Positions 19,794 to 33,204 of a stretch of DNA of 43,398 nt are shown in pieces (within the stretch, counting starts at the first letter, position 1; every line of letters starts with the position of its first letter). The stretch lies in the NCBI GenBank assembly GCA_011390935.1, contig JAABRL010000005.1:91915-135312 (forward strand). The letters run 5' to 3'. Origin of the DNA: Gemmatimonas sp. GTDB taxonomy: Bacteria > Gemmatimonadota > Gemmatimonadetes > Gemmatimonadales > Gemmatimonadaceae. Under the pieces are notes generated by a model that had not been told where the DNA came from, did not search any database, and saw only the letters and a list, made by a program, of their open reading frames with translations. The translations under genes and the position numbers were made by a program.

Positions 19794-20711
19794 ATGCCCA
19801 AGATCGCTCTGCTGCTCGCCCTTTCCATTCCGGTGCTCCTTCAGGCACAGGAGTCGTCCATACCGTCTGCGACGGCCGGTCGCGTCGCCACCCGATCGGC
19901 GCTGCTTCGCGCCCCGGACCTTGCCTCGCTGCGAAGTGACCCGTCCGTGGTGATTCTTCAGGTTGGCACACCGGCTCAGTTCGCCGAAGCCCACGTGCCG
20001 GGCGCGCGCCCGGTCGCACTCAACGACGTGTCCACACCGCGACAGAACGGGGCGCTCATTCTCGAGATCCCGGAAACGGCGGTGCTCGAGACGTGGGCGC
20101 GCTCGGTGGGCATCAGCGATGCCAGCCGGCGCATTGTGGTCGTCCCGGTGAATGACACGTTGCAGTCGAGCACGCGGGTGCTCTTCACGCTCGCGTTCAT
20201 GGGTTTTGCCGACCGTGTGTCGTGGCTTGACGGCGGACTTGCGGCGTGGCGCGCCGCGGGGCAGCCCATCGAGACGGGTGAAGCGCCGGCGCTCGCGCCG
20301 TCGACCGCCCCACTCACGGTGCGCCGCGATTCGTCGATCGTGGCCGTCCTCGACGATGTCGAAAAGGCCACGAAGACCACCGGCACCACGATCATCGATG
20401 CGCGCCTTCCGCAGTTCTACAACGGCAACGGTGGCGGGTATCCCCGACCGGGGCGCATTCCCACGGCGGTGAATGTTCCGCTGTCGCTGGTGAGTGAGGG
20501 TGGGCGGCTGCGCACCCCCGATGAGCTGCGCGCCCTGTTCGACAGCGCTGGCGTGAAGCCGGGCGATCCGGTCATCACGTACTGCCACATCGGACAACAG
20601 GCCTCGCTGCTCTGGTTCGTGGCGCGGGAACTCGGCTACAACGTGCGGCTGTTCGATGGATCCTTTCAGCAGTGGAGCGGGACCACGCTGCCGCTCGGCT
20701 CGCCGGAGTAG
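19794..20711 (+). CDS. Exported rhodanese-family sulfurtransferase
   Basis: 305 residues from the ATG at 19794, which begins a short signal peptide (MPKIALLLALSIPVLLQAQ). An in-frame GTG at 19773 overlaps the previous stop and is an alternative. Two rhodanese domains: an inactive N-terminal one (about 25-150) and a C-terminal one with active-site loop YCHIGQQAS (Cys264). The family moves sulfur from thiosulfate or a similar donor to a thiophilic acceptor. It is the last gene of the kinase-M16 operon, followed by a hairpin at 20714. Confidence 0.85.
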   Translation: MPKIALLLALSIPVLLQAQESSIPSATAGRVATRSALLRAPDLASLRSDPSVVILQVGTPAQFAEAHVPGARPVALNDVSTPRQNGALILEIPETAVLETWARSVGISDASRRIVVVPVNDTLQSSTRVLFTLAFMGFADRVSWLDGGLAAWRAAGQPIETGEAPALAPSTAPLTVRRDSSIVAVLDDVEKATKTTGTTIIDARLPQFYNGNGGGYPRPGRIPTAVNVPLSLVSEGGRLRTPDELRALFDSAGVKPGDPVITYCHIGQQASLLWFVARELGYNVRLFDGSFQQWSGTTLPLGSPE

Positions 20712-20713
20712 GA

Positions 20714-20735
20714 GCGCGCGCGTGAATGCGCGCGC
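20714..20735. terminator. GC hairpin between convergent genes
   Basis: Alternating CG arms (20714-20722 and 20727-20735) form about 8 GC pairs plus one G-T around the loop TGAA. There is no T-tract. Its position between the rhodanese and the convergent arginase suggests a two-way terminator. Confidence 0.5.
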
Positions 20736-20750
20736 GTGGACGAGATTACG

Positions 20751-21671
20751 CTAGAGCGTGCGCTTGCCGAGTGCGCTGGCGATCAACTCCACCGCCAGCT
20801 CGGCCGTGCGATTCACACGGTCGAGCACCGGATTGATCTCCACCAGATCCATGCCCACCAGCCGGCCCGTATCCGCGAGCAGCTCCATCGCGAGATGGGC
20901 CTCGCGATACGTGGCGCCGCCGGGCACGGGTGTGCCGACGCCGGGCGCTTCGGTGGGGTCAATCCAGTCGGCGTCGCACGAGAGATAGATGCCGCCGGTG
21001 TCGGTGCCCGCGCGTTCGATGGCGCGTGCCAACACGGTCGGCAGCCCCAGCTCGTCCACGTCGCGCATGGTGTACGCGTGAATGCCGAGCTCTCGAATGA
21101 GGTCGCGTTCCGCGCGATCCACGTCGCGCAGTCCGATGTAGACGAAGTCCTCGTCTCGAATCGCTGGCGATGGCGTCGCAATGCTCGCCATTGCCGGATC
21201 ACCTCGACCGAGCAGGTGTGCGACGGGCATGCCATGCACGTTGCCGGTCAGACTGGTCGCCGGGGTATTGATGTCCCCATGCGCATCGAGCCAGATCACG
21301 CCGAGCCGATGCCCCCGTTCGGCTAACGCCGTGGCAGCGCCCGCGACGGATCCGGCGCTCAAGCTGTGATCGCCACCAATCACCACCGGGAACGCACCGG
21401 CGCGAATCGTCTCGGCGGTGCGCGCCGCGAGTTCGCGACACACCTCGGTGATCGCCTCGAGTTCGGTGGCGCCACCGGGACGATGCACCGATTCGCGCTG
21501 CGGCACACTCAGGTTGCCCGTGTCATCCACAACGCAGCCGAGGCGCTCGAGCTCCGCCGTGAGATTCGCAATGCGCAGCGCGGACGGGCCCATGTCCACC
21601 CCGCGACGGGAGGCGCCAAGGTCCAGCGGCACGCCAATGAGTCGGACGGAACGATGCGCCGAAGTGGTCAT
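20751..21671 (-). CDS. rocF: Arginase
   Basis: 306 residues, normal size. The binuclear manganese site is seen in VVIGGDHSLS (His), IWLDAHGDINTP (Asp, His, Asp) and LSCDADWIDPTEAPGVGTPVPGG (two Asp), with the C-terminal MDLVEINPVLD. NVHGMPVAHLLG is the arginase-specific substrate loop. It hydrolyses arginine to ornithine and urea. It is alone on the minus strand, divergent from purE (about 96 bp apart). Confidence 0.94.
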   Translation of the reverse strand: MTTSAHRSVRLIGVPLDLGASRRGVDMGPSALRIANLTAELERLGCVVDDTGNLSVPQRESVHRPGGATELEAITEVCRELAARTAETIRAGAFPVVIGGDHSLSAGSVAGAATALAERGHRLGVIWLDAHGDINTPATSLTGNVHGMPVAHLLGRGDPAMASIATPSPAIRDEDFVYIGLRDVDRAERDLIRELGIHAYTMRDVDELGLPTVLARAIERAGTDTGGIYLSCDADWIDPTEAPGVGTPVPGGATYREAHLAMELLADTGRLVGMDLVEINPVLDRVNRTAELAVELIASALGKRTL

Positions 21672-21713
21672 GCGATGAAGCTGCTACCGGTGACCGCCCC
21701 CCGCCAGCCCGAT

Positions 21714-21721
21714 TAGTTTAC
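21714..21721 (+). promoter_or_regulatory. Possible -10 region of purE (TAGTTTAC)
   Basis: An AT-rich octamer in the GC-rich divergent arginase-purE gap, about 47 nt before the chosen purE start. It resembles the TAGTTTTG ahead of uvrA. No convincing -35 was seen. Confidence 0.3.
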
Positions 21722-21767
21722 TCCCCATCCGCAATCACCTCGTCTCAGTGTGCCGTCCGGAGTTGCC

Positions 21768-22325
21768 GTGTCTGCCGATTCCTCTGCCCCCGCTGCCCCC
21801 ATCACCCCGCTCGTGGGCGTGGTCATGGGGAGTGCCAGCGACTATCACGTCATGGAACCTGCGTGCGAAGTGCTGCACGAGCTCGAGGTTCCGTACGAGG
21901 CGCGTGTCGTGTCGGCCCATCGCACCCCTGATTGGCTGTTCGAGTACGCCGAGACGGCACGCGCACGCGGGCTGCAGGTGATCATCGCGGGCGCGGGCGG
22001 CGCGGCGCATCTGCCGGGCATGTTGGCGGCGAAGACGACGGTTCCCGTGTTCGGCGTGCCCGTGCCGGCCACGGCACTGCAGGGCATGGACGCGCTGCTC
22101 GCCATCGTGCAGATGCCCGCCGGCATTCCGGTGGGCACGCTGGCCATCGGGCGGCCTGGTGCGGCGAATGCGGCACTACTGGCCGCGCAGGTGCTGGCGA
22201 ATCACGACGAGGCGCTCGCGCAGCGATTGGAGGCGCGTCGTCGCGCGAAGGCGGCCGACGCGCTCGCACGCCCCCTGCCCGCACCGGGTGCCATTGTGCC
22301 CGCGGAGCCGATGCATGTCGACTGA
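21768..22325 (+). CDS. purE: N5-carboxyaminoimidazole ribonucleotide mutase (class I PurE)
   Basis: 185 residues from the GTG at 21768, preceded by GGAG with a 5-nt gap; an in-frame GTG at 21750 is less well placed. Family marks: [70 protein letters not shown]. It converts N5-CAIR to CAIR in purine synthesis. The last about 30 residues (Arg/Lys then Pro-rich) exceed the usual length. It overlaps purK by 11 nt. Confidence 0.95.
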   Translation: MSADSSAPAAPITPLVGVVMGSASDYHVMEPACEVLHELEVPYEARVVSAHRTPDWLFEYAETARARGLQVIIAGAGGAAHLPGMLAAKTTVPVFGVPVPATALQGMDALLAIVQMPAGIPVGTLAIGRPGAANAALLAAQVLANHDEALAQRLEARRRAKAADALARPLPAPGAIVPAEPMHVD

Positions 22326-23625
22326 TCAGCCGCTCGACCACACAGTCATTCTGCCGGGTGCCACCATCGGCATTCTGGGCGGTGGCCAGCTCGGGCGCAT
22401 GACGGCCATGGCCGCGCGCAGCATGGGGTACGATGTACATGTGCTCGACCCCGATCCCAACTGCGCCTCGCGCGCCGTCGCGTCGCGCACCATCACGGCG
22501 CCATTCAGCGATGCGGAGGCGGCCGCGGAGCTCGCCCGCGCCTGCGATGTGGTGACGCTCGAAATCGAACAGATCGCGCGTGCCGCACTCGATGCGGTGG
22601 CCGCGATCGTACCGCTCCGCCCATCGGCTGACGCGGTGTACATCATTCAGGACCGCGTGCGCCAGAAGCGCTGGCTGGCGGAGCACGAGTTTCCGGTCGG
22701 GCCCTTTCGCGAGGCGGATTCCGCGGAGGCGATTGCGGAGGCGGTGACCTCGTTCGGCCCATCGATCGCCAAGGCCTGTCATGGCGGGTACGACGGCCGT
22801 GGTCAGGTGCGACTCGCCGATGCCGGCGGCGCAGCCGATGCGTGGCGAGACCTTGGACAGCGCCCATGTCTGGTGGAGCAGCGCGTGGATATCGCCGTGG
22901 AGCTCTCGGTGCTGGTGGCGCGCCGCGCGTCGGGTGAAACGATCGCCTATCCGCCATCGCGCAACCATCACACCAACGGCATTCTCACGTGGAGCGTGAT
23001 CCCTGCCGAGCTGCCGGACGCCGTGATTCGTGCGGCGGAACAGCTGGCGCCGGCCATTGCACAAGCGCTCGGCGTGGTGGGTTTGTTGGCGGTGGAACTC
23101 TTCTTCACTACGGACGGTCGCCTGCTCGTGAACGAGCTCGCACCGCGTCCGCACAACACATATCACCACAGCGAGCGCGCGTGTGCCACGAGCCAGTTTG
23201 AACAGCTCGTGCGCGCCGTGTGCAACTTGCCGCTTGGTGCACCGCACGTGATCGAGCCCGGTGCGCTCGTGAATCTGCTCGGCGATGTGTGGCTGCACGA
23301 CACGGCGCCAGACATTCCCTTTGCCCTTGGCGTACAGGGCAGTCGCCTGCACCTGTACGGGAAGGGCGAGGCGCGCCCCGGTCGCAAGATGGGGCATCTC
23401 TCCACGGTCGGTGAGACCGCTCAGGAAGCGATCGGTCGCGCCCTCGCGTCGTATCGCCGCTTGTCGCCGGAGAGCGCCGTCGCGGCGGGACTCGCGGGAC
23501 CACCGCCGGCGCTGCGCAGCGCCGATGGCGCTCTGCTCGCCGAACTCGCCGCGGTCGATCGCGGCGACGCACAACCCTGGCGTGGACCGGACGATTCCGA
23601 TCCAGACCGCGAGGATGTGGGCTGA
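22315..23625 (+). CDS. purK: N5-carboxyaminoimidazole ribonucleotide synthase (PurK)
   Basis: 436 residues from the ATG at 22315, with GGAG 7 nt upstream inside purE. ATP-grasp enzyme: N-terminal [18 protein letters not shown], the phosphate loop around [29 protein letters not shown], and [25 protein letters not shown] for metal binding. It makes N5-CAIR from AIR, ATP and bicarbonate, feeding PurE. It is about 50 residues longer than common homologues because of an acidic/Ala-rich C-terminal tail (about 385-436). Confidence 0.95.
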   Translation: MSTDQPLDHTVILPGATIGILGGGQLGRMTAMAARSMGYDVHVLDPDPNCASRAVASRTITAPFSDAEAAAELARACDVVTLEIEQIARAALDAVAAIVPLRPSADAVYIIQDRVRQKRWLAEHEFPVGPFREADSAEAIAEAVTSFGPSIAKACHGGYDGRGQVRLADAGGAADAWRDLGQRPCLVEQRVDIAVELSVLVARRASGETIAYPPSRNHHTNGILTWSVIPAELPDAVIRAAEQLAPAIAQALGVVGLLAVELFFTTDGRLLVNELAPRPHNTYHHSERACATSQFEQLVRAVCNLPLGAPHVIEPGALVNLLGDVWLHDTAPDIPFALGVQGSRLHLYGKGEARPGRKMGHLSTVGETAQEAIGRALASYRRLSPESAVAAGLAGPPPALRSADGALLAELAAVDRGDAQPWRGPDDSDPDREDVG

Positions 23626-23665
23626 CCGCCCGCGTCGTCGCTCTCGACACCTCAACTCTCAAAAC

Positions 23666-24046
23666 ATGTTTTCGCGCAACTTCTACGAAATTCTGCACAT
23701 TATCGGGATCGCCCTCATGTTCGTGGCGATCGGCGGTGTGGCCGTGCATGCGGCCAACGGTGGCACCAAGGCAGAGAGCCGCACGCGCAAGCTCGTCTCG
23801 ATCGGTCATGGTGTGGGTGCACTGCTCGTGCTCGTCGGCGGCTTCGGCATGCTGGCGCGCATCGGCATGCAGCACGGCGCCGGTTTTCCGGCGTGGTTGT
23901 GGGTGAAGATCGCCATCTGGGCCGTGCTCAGCGCGATCGTGCTCATGCCGTACCGCATGCCATCGCTGGCTCGCCCGTTCTTCTGGCTGCTGCCCATGCT
24001 GGCCGGTGTGGCGGTGTACATGGCTGTGTACAAGCCGATCAACTGA
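23666..24046 (+). CDS. Four-helix membrane protein of unknown function
   Basis: 126 residues from the ATG at 23666. Four hydrophobic helices at about 7-27, 46-65, 73-92 and 100-120, joined by short basic loops. Histidines lie at the membrane edges (LHIIGI, AVHAAN, IGHGVG), a pattern seen in some small heme- or quinone-associated proteins, but no family is recognised. It lies between purK (40 nt) and ackA (13 nt) on the same strand. Confidence 0.75.
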   Translation: MFSRNFYEILHIIGIALMFVAIGGVAVHAANGGTKAESRTRKLVSIGHGVGALLVLVGGFGMLARIGMQHGAGFPAWLWVKIAIWAVLSAIVLMPYRMPSLARPFFWLLPMLAGVAVYMAVYKPIN

Positions 24047-24059
24047 GTCGCCGCATTCC

Positions 24060-25292
24060 ATGCACGTCCTGGTCCTGAACGCCGGCTCCGCCACGCTCAA
24101 GTTCCAGGTCGTGCGCACCGACGCGGAGCGCATCGCGGAGAACCGTGATGAGAAGCTGGCGCGCGGTACCATCGAGCGCATCGGCGGCGAAGCCGTGATC
24201 ACGGTGCGTGGGGCCGATGGGGTGGCCTCGCGTCGCACCGCGTCGCTTCGCGACCTGCGCGCGGCGGTGGAGTGGGTGGTCGCGTGGGTCACGTCGGAGG
24301 AGGGGGCCACCGGTCTCAATTCCCGCGCCGACCTGCACGCGGTCGGGCATCGTGTGGTGCACGGCGGCGAACAGTTCGCGCACTCGGTGATGGTAACACC
24401 GCAGGTGTCGCGTGCGATCGAAGACATGATCGAGTTCGCGCCACTGCACAATCCGCACAACCTCGCGGGCATTCAGGCTGCGCAGCGCGCGCTCGGTGAC
24501 GGCGTGCCGCAGGTGGCCGTGTTCGATACGGCGTTTCACCAGACGCTCCCTGAACACGCCTTTCTGTATGCGATTCCGTACCCGCTCTATCGCCGGCACG
24601 GGGTGCGGCGCTACGGATTTCACGGCACCTCGCACCGCTCGGTGGCGTATCGGTATCGACAGCTGCTCGACATCCCCAAGTCGGCCGTGCGCATCATCAC
24701 GCTGCACCTGGGTAATGGGTGTTCTGCGTGCGCCATTGCGGGCGGCGAATCGATGGATACCTCGATGGGCTTCACGCCACTCGAAGGGCTGGTGATGGGC
24801 ACGCGCTCCGGCGACATCGATCCGGCCGTGCTCGACTACATCGCCACCAAAGAGGGATTGTCACTGCCGCAGGTGGAAGCGTTGCTCAACTCGCAGTCCG
24901 GTTTGCTGGGCGTGTCGGGGCTCACCAACGACATGCGGGATCTGCTCGCCGAGGCGCGTGAGCACGATGACCGACGCGCCAAACTCGCCATTCGCATGTT
25001 CTGCTGGCGCGCGCGCAAGTACGTGGGCGCGTACCTGGCGGCGATGGGTGGTGCCGATGCGATCGTGTTTGCGGGCGGCATTGGCGAAAACGCGCCGGAG
25101 ATTCGCGCCGAGATCTGCGATGGTTTCGAGTGGGCCGGTCTCACCGTCAACGACTCCGTCAACGATGCGCTGGTTGGCGGGGCCGAGGGGCGCTTCAGCA
25201 CCGACGAGTCGCGGTTGGCCGCCTGGGTGGTGCCCACTGACGAGGAGTTGCTGATCGCCCGTGATACCTGCCGCGTGGTGACCAGGGCTTGA
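24060..25292 (+). CDS. ackA: Acetate kinase
   Basis: 410 residues from the ATG at 24060. ASKHA-fold signature: [12 protein letters not shown] at the N-terminus, [74 protein letters not shown] and [13 protein letters not shown]. It interconverts acetate plus ATP with acetyl phosphate. No phosphotransacetylase gene is next to it, so the partner must be elsewhere. Confidence 0.95.
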   Translation: MHVLVLNAGSATLKFQVVRTDAERIAENRDEKLARGTIERIGGEAVITVRGADGVASRRTASLRDLRAAVEWVVAWVTSEEGATGLNSRADLHAVGHRVVHGGEQFAHSVMVTPQVSRAIEDMIEFAPLHNPHNLAGIQAAQRALGDGVPQVAVFDTAFHQTLPEHAFLYAIPYPLYRRHGVRRYGFHGTSHRSVAYRYRQLLDIPKSAVRIITLHLGNGCSACAIAGGESMDTSMGFTPLEGLVMGTRSGDIDPAVLDYIATKEGLSLPQVEALLNSQSGLLGVSGLTNDMRDLLAEAREHDDRRAKLAIRMFCWRARKYVGAYLAAMGGADAIVFAGGIGENAPEIRAEICDGFEWAGLTVNDSVNDALVGGAEGRFSTDESRLAAWVVPTDEELLIARDTCRVVTRA

Positions 25293-25372
25293 CTTCTGCC
25301 GCTGAGTTGCCGAAGCTGTTGGAAGTACCGCAACACGACAACTGAAGGTCAACGCGATCGCTGTCCGGTCGC

Positions 25373-29024
<3,652 letters not shown>

Positions 29025-29053
<29 letters not shown>

Positions 29054-29474
29054 CCGTATTCGCACCTTGTCCTACCCACGTGATGGTCGAGTCGGCCGCG
29101 CCGATGCGCGCCTCCACCACATAGCGCACGCCCGACAGTTCGCGCTGCGCGACAACGGAGTCCCGCTCGTAGGCCACGATGGTCAAAGACGATCGATTGT
29201 CGCGGTGACTGAGCGCCCAGTACGAGCGGCCGTTGTACTCGATCACTGGACACGTCGGTGAAGACGCCAGACGATCCGACGCGACGAGGCACGTCACCTT
29301 CAATCCCTCCGGCACGGCGAGAGCTGCGGGGGCGACATGAACAACCACCGGAGCCATGATTGAGGAGCGCGTGACCGGCGGCCCAACGGATCCGAACGAG
29401 GGCTCCGTGACGGTAGTGCACGCGGTGACCGAGATGCTCGCAGCTGCGAGCCCGAAGATGGACGCAAGGCGCAT
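29025..29474 (-). CDS. Small lipoprotein of unknown function
   Basis: 149 residues from the ATG at 29474; an in-frame ATG at 29618 would add 48 residues ahead of the signal peptide and lies in the terminator hairpin. Lipoprotein leader MRLASIFGLAAASISVTAC, with lipid Cys at 19. The mature part is beta-rich with two Cys (TCLVASD and SPTCPVIEY) that may form a disulfide, and ends in WDRLP. No known domain. It sits tail-to-tail with the metX fusion. Confidence 0.7.
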
Positions 29475-29935
29475 GGCGTGTTCTCGAGAGGGTGAAAGGT
29501 CATCCTGTCGAGAGAAGCGACGCACGCGCGCTGATTCGATCACTTCCGATTGGCAGGATCCGGCGGGTTGGCCTGAGAGCGCGTATCGACAGCCACGACG
29601 CGAAACGCGCCGGTCCATGCGGACCGGCGCGTTTGTGCGTCGTGCACGACGTGGCAGTGGCGACCAACCAGTCGCGGGAGCATGGCTCCCTCCGTGCGTG
29701 CCGACACCCGATCGGGCAAGCCTCGAGAGCTCAACCGACGGTGCGTTCCACTCGGTGGTGGAATGTGGCAGCGGGTCCCTGCGCGCGGTGTTGTCTCGCT
29801 ACGCCTCGATGCTCTCGAAGAATCGGGATCGATCCCCGATCCGCCGACCACGCCGTGGAGGCAGCGCCCTCACTCTGCGATGCCAACATGAACGCGGCCG
29901 CGCGTTTGCACCATAGGGCTTTCCCCCACGTGATA
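29475..29935. other. 461-nt stretch without a supported gene
   Basis: It lies between the lipoprotein start and the amidase stop. It holds the 14-bp hairpin at 29603-29634, smaller inverted repeats such as ATCGGGGATCGATCCCGAT (around 29830-29850) and a perfect palindrome GTGATATCAC (29930-29939) at the amidase stop. Short open frames exist on both strands, but none shows family features. A small RNA or long 3' UTR on the minus strand is possible. Confidence 0.5.
29603..29634 (-). terminator. Strong perfect hairpin, likely terminator
   Basis: AAACGCGCCGGTCC (29603-29616) and GGACCGGCGCGTTT (29621-29634) form 14 perfect pairs around ATGC. Read on the minus strand it lies about 300 nt beyond the amidase stop and ends in TTT, so it probably ends the amidase transcript before the lipoprotein gene. 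It is symmetric enough to work in both directions. Confidence 0.7.
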
Positions 29936-31540
29936 TCACCAACGCAGCGGCGGCGGCGCGAAACGGCGCGACTGCTGTTCGTACGCGTAAGCCAACCCCA
30001 GCATCTGTCGATCACGCCACGGCAAGCCGACGAAGCTCAGATTGCCACCCGGCAGGCCGCCGTCGAGGTACCCCGCAGGCACCGACACTTCGGGCAACCC
30101 CAACCAGTTTCCGTAGCCCAAGGGCGTGCGCACATCAGGCCAGGGATCGCTGGCTGCTGGTGCCGGGAACGGCATGGTGGGATACACGAGGGCATCGAGG
30201 CGGCGCGCCTGCATGAACGCGGACAGTTCGCCAACCACCGCCTCGCGTGAGCGCGCGAACGACCGACTCGCCGCATCCGCTTCGTACGGCTGCGACAGCA
30301 TGGGCTGCACGCGTGCCCACTCCGCCGGAATCACATCGTAGAACGCGCGAACCGCAGCCAGTCCGCGACGCACCGCGTCGGCGGCCGAGCCCTCGACACC
30401 CTGTCCCGCGAAGTAGCGCTGCAGCGCGTTGACGGTTGGCGCCGCGGCCCTTGCGTTGGGCGCCACATCACCACGCGCCTGCGCGACCTCCGCGAACCGC
30501 GCCTGCACATTCACACGCGTGACGGGCAGCTCCACGGGCTCGAGGATCGCCCCGGCCGATTCGCAGTCCGCAAGCGCCCGATCGTACAGGGCCAGACTCT
30601 TTGCCGACATCTGCGTGCGCGGTGCGTGCAAACCGACCACGCCCAGTCGTGCACCACGCAGGGCATCGTCGCGCAGCGCGCTCAGCGAACCGCGCTCCCA
30701 CGGCGCGGTGTGCGCGAGACCGTCACTCGAATCAGGGCCCGCGATCGCATCGAGCATCAGTGCCGCATCGGCGACGAATCGAGCGAGTGGCCCGTGTGTA
30801 TCGAGATACGGCCACGTGGGAATCACTCCCGTGCGTGGCACCAGGCCGAAGGTCGGCTTCATGCCCACCACGCCCGTGAACTGCGCGGGAATGCGATTGG
30901 AGCCGCCGTCGTCGGTGCCGAGCGCAGCAAACGCCATGTGACACGCAACCACCACCGCTGCCCCGGCGCTCGATCCGCCAGGCGTTCGGATGCCCGCGCC
31001 ATCGTACGGATTGCGCACCTGCCCCGTGAGCGAACTCGTGCCGTTGCCGCGATACGCGAAGTCGTCGGCCGCGGTCTTGCCGAGCACCACGGCGCCGACC
31101 GCACGCAATCGCTGCACTTCGAGTGCGTCACGTGTGGCAGCGTGCGGAAACAGCGCCGCCCATTCCGCACTCGACGCTGTGGTGGGCAGTCCGCGCATAT
31201 CGCAAATGCTCTTCGCAAACACGGGCACCCCGTCGAGCGGTCCGAGCAACGCACCCGCGCGCCATCGCGCATCGGAGGCGCGTGCGCTGTCGAGCGCGTC
31301 GACCGCAAGCGCGTCGATTGCGCGAAGCGCCCTTCCATGTCCGTCGGCACGTTCGAGCGCGAGGCGCACCACGTCCTCCGCGGTGTAATCGCCACGGGCA
31401 CGACCTGCCTGGTAGGTGACCACCGTGCCGGACAGCGGGTCGGCTGCCGCGGCGCGTTCAGTGAGCGACAGTGTGCGCAGCAACGGCATGGCGAACAGGG
31501 TGCTCAGAGACGTGATGACGTCGCGTCGTGACGGGGACAT
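29936..31540 (-). CDS. Amidase-signature-family hydrolase, probably Tat-exported
   Basis: 534 residues from the ATG at 31540. The N-terminus carries a twin-arginine (SPSRRDVI) followed by a hydrophobic stretch and AAAADP, a Tat-like leader. The Ser-cisSer-Lys triad is visible: Lys in VPVFAKSICD, cis-Ser in TPGGSSAGAAVV and nucleophile Ser in DDGGSNRIPAQF. The family cleaves amide bonds of small molecules; the substrate is not predictable. A longer frame to 31603 would precede the twin arginines and is rejected. It follows the VOC gene by 43 nt on the same strand. Confidence 0.88.
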   Translation of the reverse strand: MSPSRRDVITSLSTLFAMPLLRTLSLTERAAAADPLSGTVVTYQAGRARGDYTAEDVVRLALERADGHGRALRAIDALAVDALDSARASDARWRAGALLGPLDGVPVFAKSICDMRGLPTTASSAEWAALFPHAATRDALEVQRLRAVGAVVLGKTAADDFAYRGNGTSSLTGQVRNPYDGAGIRTPGGSSAGAAVVVACHMAFAALGTDDGGSNRIPAQFTGVVGMKPTFGLVPRTGVIPTWPYLDTHGPLARFVADAALMLDAIAGPDSSDGLAHTAPWERGSLSALRDDALRGARLGVVGLHAPRTQMSAKSLALYDRALADCESAGAILEPVELPVTRVNVQARFAEVAQARGDVAPNARAAAPTVNALQRYFAGQGVEGSAADAVRRGLAAVRAFYDVIPAEWARVQPMLSQPYEADAASRSFARSREAVVGELSAFMQARRLDALVYPTMPFPAPAASDPWPDVRTPLGYGNWLGLPEVSVPAGYLDGGLPGGNLSFVGLPWRDRQMLGLAYAYEQQSRRFAPPPLRW

Positions 31541-31583
31541 GGTCGGGAGCGAGGGAATGCGGTCCGTGGGCGGTACGCACGGA

Positions 31584-32360
31584 TCATGGCATGGTCGGCG
31601 CAAGCTCGATGAGCGACAGACCGGCTCCCTGCGGATCCATCACCACGATGATTCGTCCGTACGGCGTATCGAACGGACCGTGCAGCAGCTGTCCGCCATT
31701 GGCCAGCACATCCGCATGCGCCTGCTCCACATCGCGCACCGCGAAGTACGCCGACCAGTGCGGCGGAATGTTGCCCCACTCCGGTGTCATCGGCATCACA
31801 CCGCACACCGGGATGTCACCGCGATGCAGCAGATGATACGGTCCACCGCCATCGTTGTTCACCTCGTGACGCAATCCGAACACCGTGGCGTAGAAGGCGC
31901 TCGCCGTTTCTGCATCGCGCGTGTTCACGTCACACCAGGTCATCGCACCGTGTTCGTCCACGAGCCCGGCGCCCGTGTGCTCCCCGGGCTGCCACAGCCC
32001 GAAGACCGCGCCGGTCGGATCCTGACAGATGGCCATGCGACCGAACTGCGCCACGTCCATCACCGGGGCCAATGTCTGGCCGCCTGCCGCTTCGATGGAC
32101 TGCGTGGCGGCCTGCGCATCGTCGACGCCGAAATACACCGTCCACGCCGAGGGATACGTTTCGCCGGGCGGGATGCCGCCGATGCCCGCGGTCACCGCGT
32201 CACCGATGCGCGCCATGGCGTAGTGCCCCATCTCGGGACCGCTCACATCATAGTCCCAGCCGAGCACGGCCGCGTAGAACGCGCGGGCCGCCTCCGGATC
32301 GGAGGTCATGAGGTCGAACCAGATGGGCTGACCCGTGGGAATGGATGACACTCTGGGCAT
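31584..32360 (-). CDS. Two-domain VOC (glyoxalase/bleomycin-resistance) family protein
   Basis: 258 residues made of two VOC half-repeats (about 8-125 and 135-255). Each has the pattern WFDLMTSDPEAARAFYAAVLGW / WCDVNTRDAETASAFYATVF and ends QDPTGAVFGLWQ / MDPQGAGLSLIE. Such proteins are metal-dependent small-molecule enzymes or binding proteins; close relatives are often annotated only as hydroxylase-like. Function is unknown. It is probably transcribed with the amidase. Confidence 0.88.
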   Translation of the reverse strand: MPRVSSIPTGQPIWFDLMTSDPEAARAFYAAVLGWDYDVSGPEMGHYAMARIGDAVTAGIGGIPPGETYPSAWTVYFGVDDAQAATQSIEAAGGQTLAPVMDVAQFGRMAICQDPTGAVFGLWQPGEHTGAGLVDEHGAMTWCDVNTRDAETASAFYATVFGLRHEVNNDGGGPYHLLHRGDIPVCGVMPMTPEWGNIPPHWSAYFAVRDVEQAHADVLANGGQLLHGPFDTPYGRIIVVMDPQGAGLSLIELAPTMP

Positions 32361-32424
32361 GACACGAACCCTCCACCGCGAGCAGGCAGGAGAACAGCGC
32401 GTCCCCGAATATGCAGCCCGCCGG

Positions 32425-32898
32425 TCAGCTCTGCACGAGCGTGTCGATGCCGGGCCAGACGTCGGCGCTGTACTTCACCAGCGCGCGCAGGTACCGCTCC
32501 CCGTCCTCTCCGTGTGCCTCGCGCACCGCGGTGGTCGCGCGCGCCACGGCCTCGGCGTCGGCGAAGGGTGGCTGCAGCGATTCTTCGATCACGCCGTTCT
32601 CGTGACGCACACCCGCCGCCTCGAGAAACGTGATCTGGATGTCCGGCTCGAGCTCCACGTACAACAGTTGCAGGAGCTCCAGCTCATCCGTGGCCTGCTC
32701 GGCATTCATGCGCACGAGTTCGCGCGCGAGGCGATCGACCGGCCATCCGGCGACCGCGGCGGCGCGAAAGCCGCCGCCACGCGAGACGAGGCGCTGCGCG
32801 AAGCGCGCACGCGTGCCCTTCTGGGTCGTGATGGCGTGAGCCACGAGCGCCACGCGACGCGCGGCGGGAAGCGATCGATAGGGAGAGACGGGAGGCAT
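32425..32898 (-). CDS. Conserved-looking cytoplasmic protein of unknown function
   Basis: 157 residues from the ATG at 32898. The frame is open far upstream (to 34929), but that part is antisense to the TonB receptor gene and is rejected. Helical and charged, with an acidic middle (ATDELELLQLLYVELEPDIQ) and C-terminal ALVKYSADVWPGIDTLV. No motif recognised. It lies 64 nt upstream of the VOC gene on the same strand. Confidence 0.6.
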   Translation of the reverse strand: MPPVSPYRSLPAARRVALVAHAITTQKGTRARFAQRLVSRGGGFRAAAVAGWPVDRLARELVRMNAEQATDELELLQLLYVELEPDIQITFLEAAGVRHENGVIEESLQPPFADAEAVARATTAVREAHGEDGERYLRALVKYSADVWPGIDTLVQS

Positions 32899-33204
32899 GG
32901 GAGAAACGTAGCAGTGCCTGCGCCAGCGCGGCATGGGGCCGCCCCCCTCGGCGAACGCGCCCCCGGGGCGCACCGTTCGTCCATGCCGACGCCACCTGCC
33001 GCTTCCCTCGCGCGACACCCGACGCGCGCCGTGCGACGGTGGGTCATGGTGCTGCTCGCGGGGGACCCCACGGACCACCGACCGGTCGCTGTCGACCTCT
33101 TGCTGCCGAGCGACGCGGCAACCGTTCCTCGGTAGTCTGGCTGCGCGACGCCCATCGGCCGCCGGCCGCCAACGAAGTGTGCCAGCTGATAGTATATTGT
33201 CAGT
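32899..33204. other. 306-nt divergent intergenic region
   Basis: It separates the minus-strand unknown gene from the plus-strand copper-type cluster. It is GC-rich except for the last about 20 nt, which hold the palindrome at 33186. No gene or RNA is recognised in it. Confidence 0.5.
33186..33203 (+). promoter_or_regulatory. Operator-like palindrome overlapping a possible -10 box
   Basis: CTGATAGTATATTGTCAG is an 18-bp imperfect palindrome (arms match at 7 of 9 positions), the only AT-rich spot in the gap. TATATT (33193-33198) inside it resembles a -10 box and lies 6 nt before the ATG at 33205. It also contains the near direct repeat TGATAGTAT / TGTCAGTAT, spaced 11 bp. A metal-responsive repressor is the natural candidate; its family cannot be told. 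Confidence 0.5.

Noticed and set aside
21982..23655. Long minus-strand open frame opposite purE-purK
   Set aside because: Antisense shadow; the opposite strand has clear PurE and PurK motifs.
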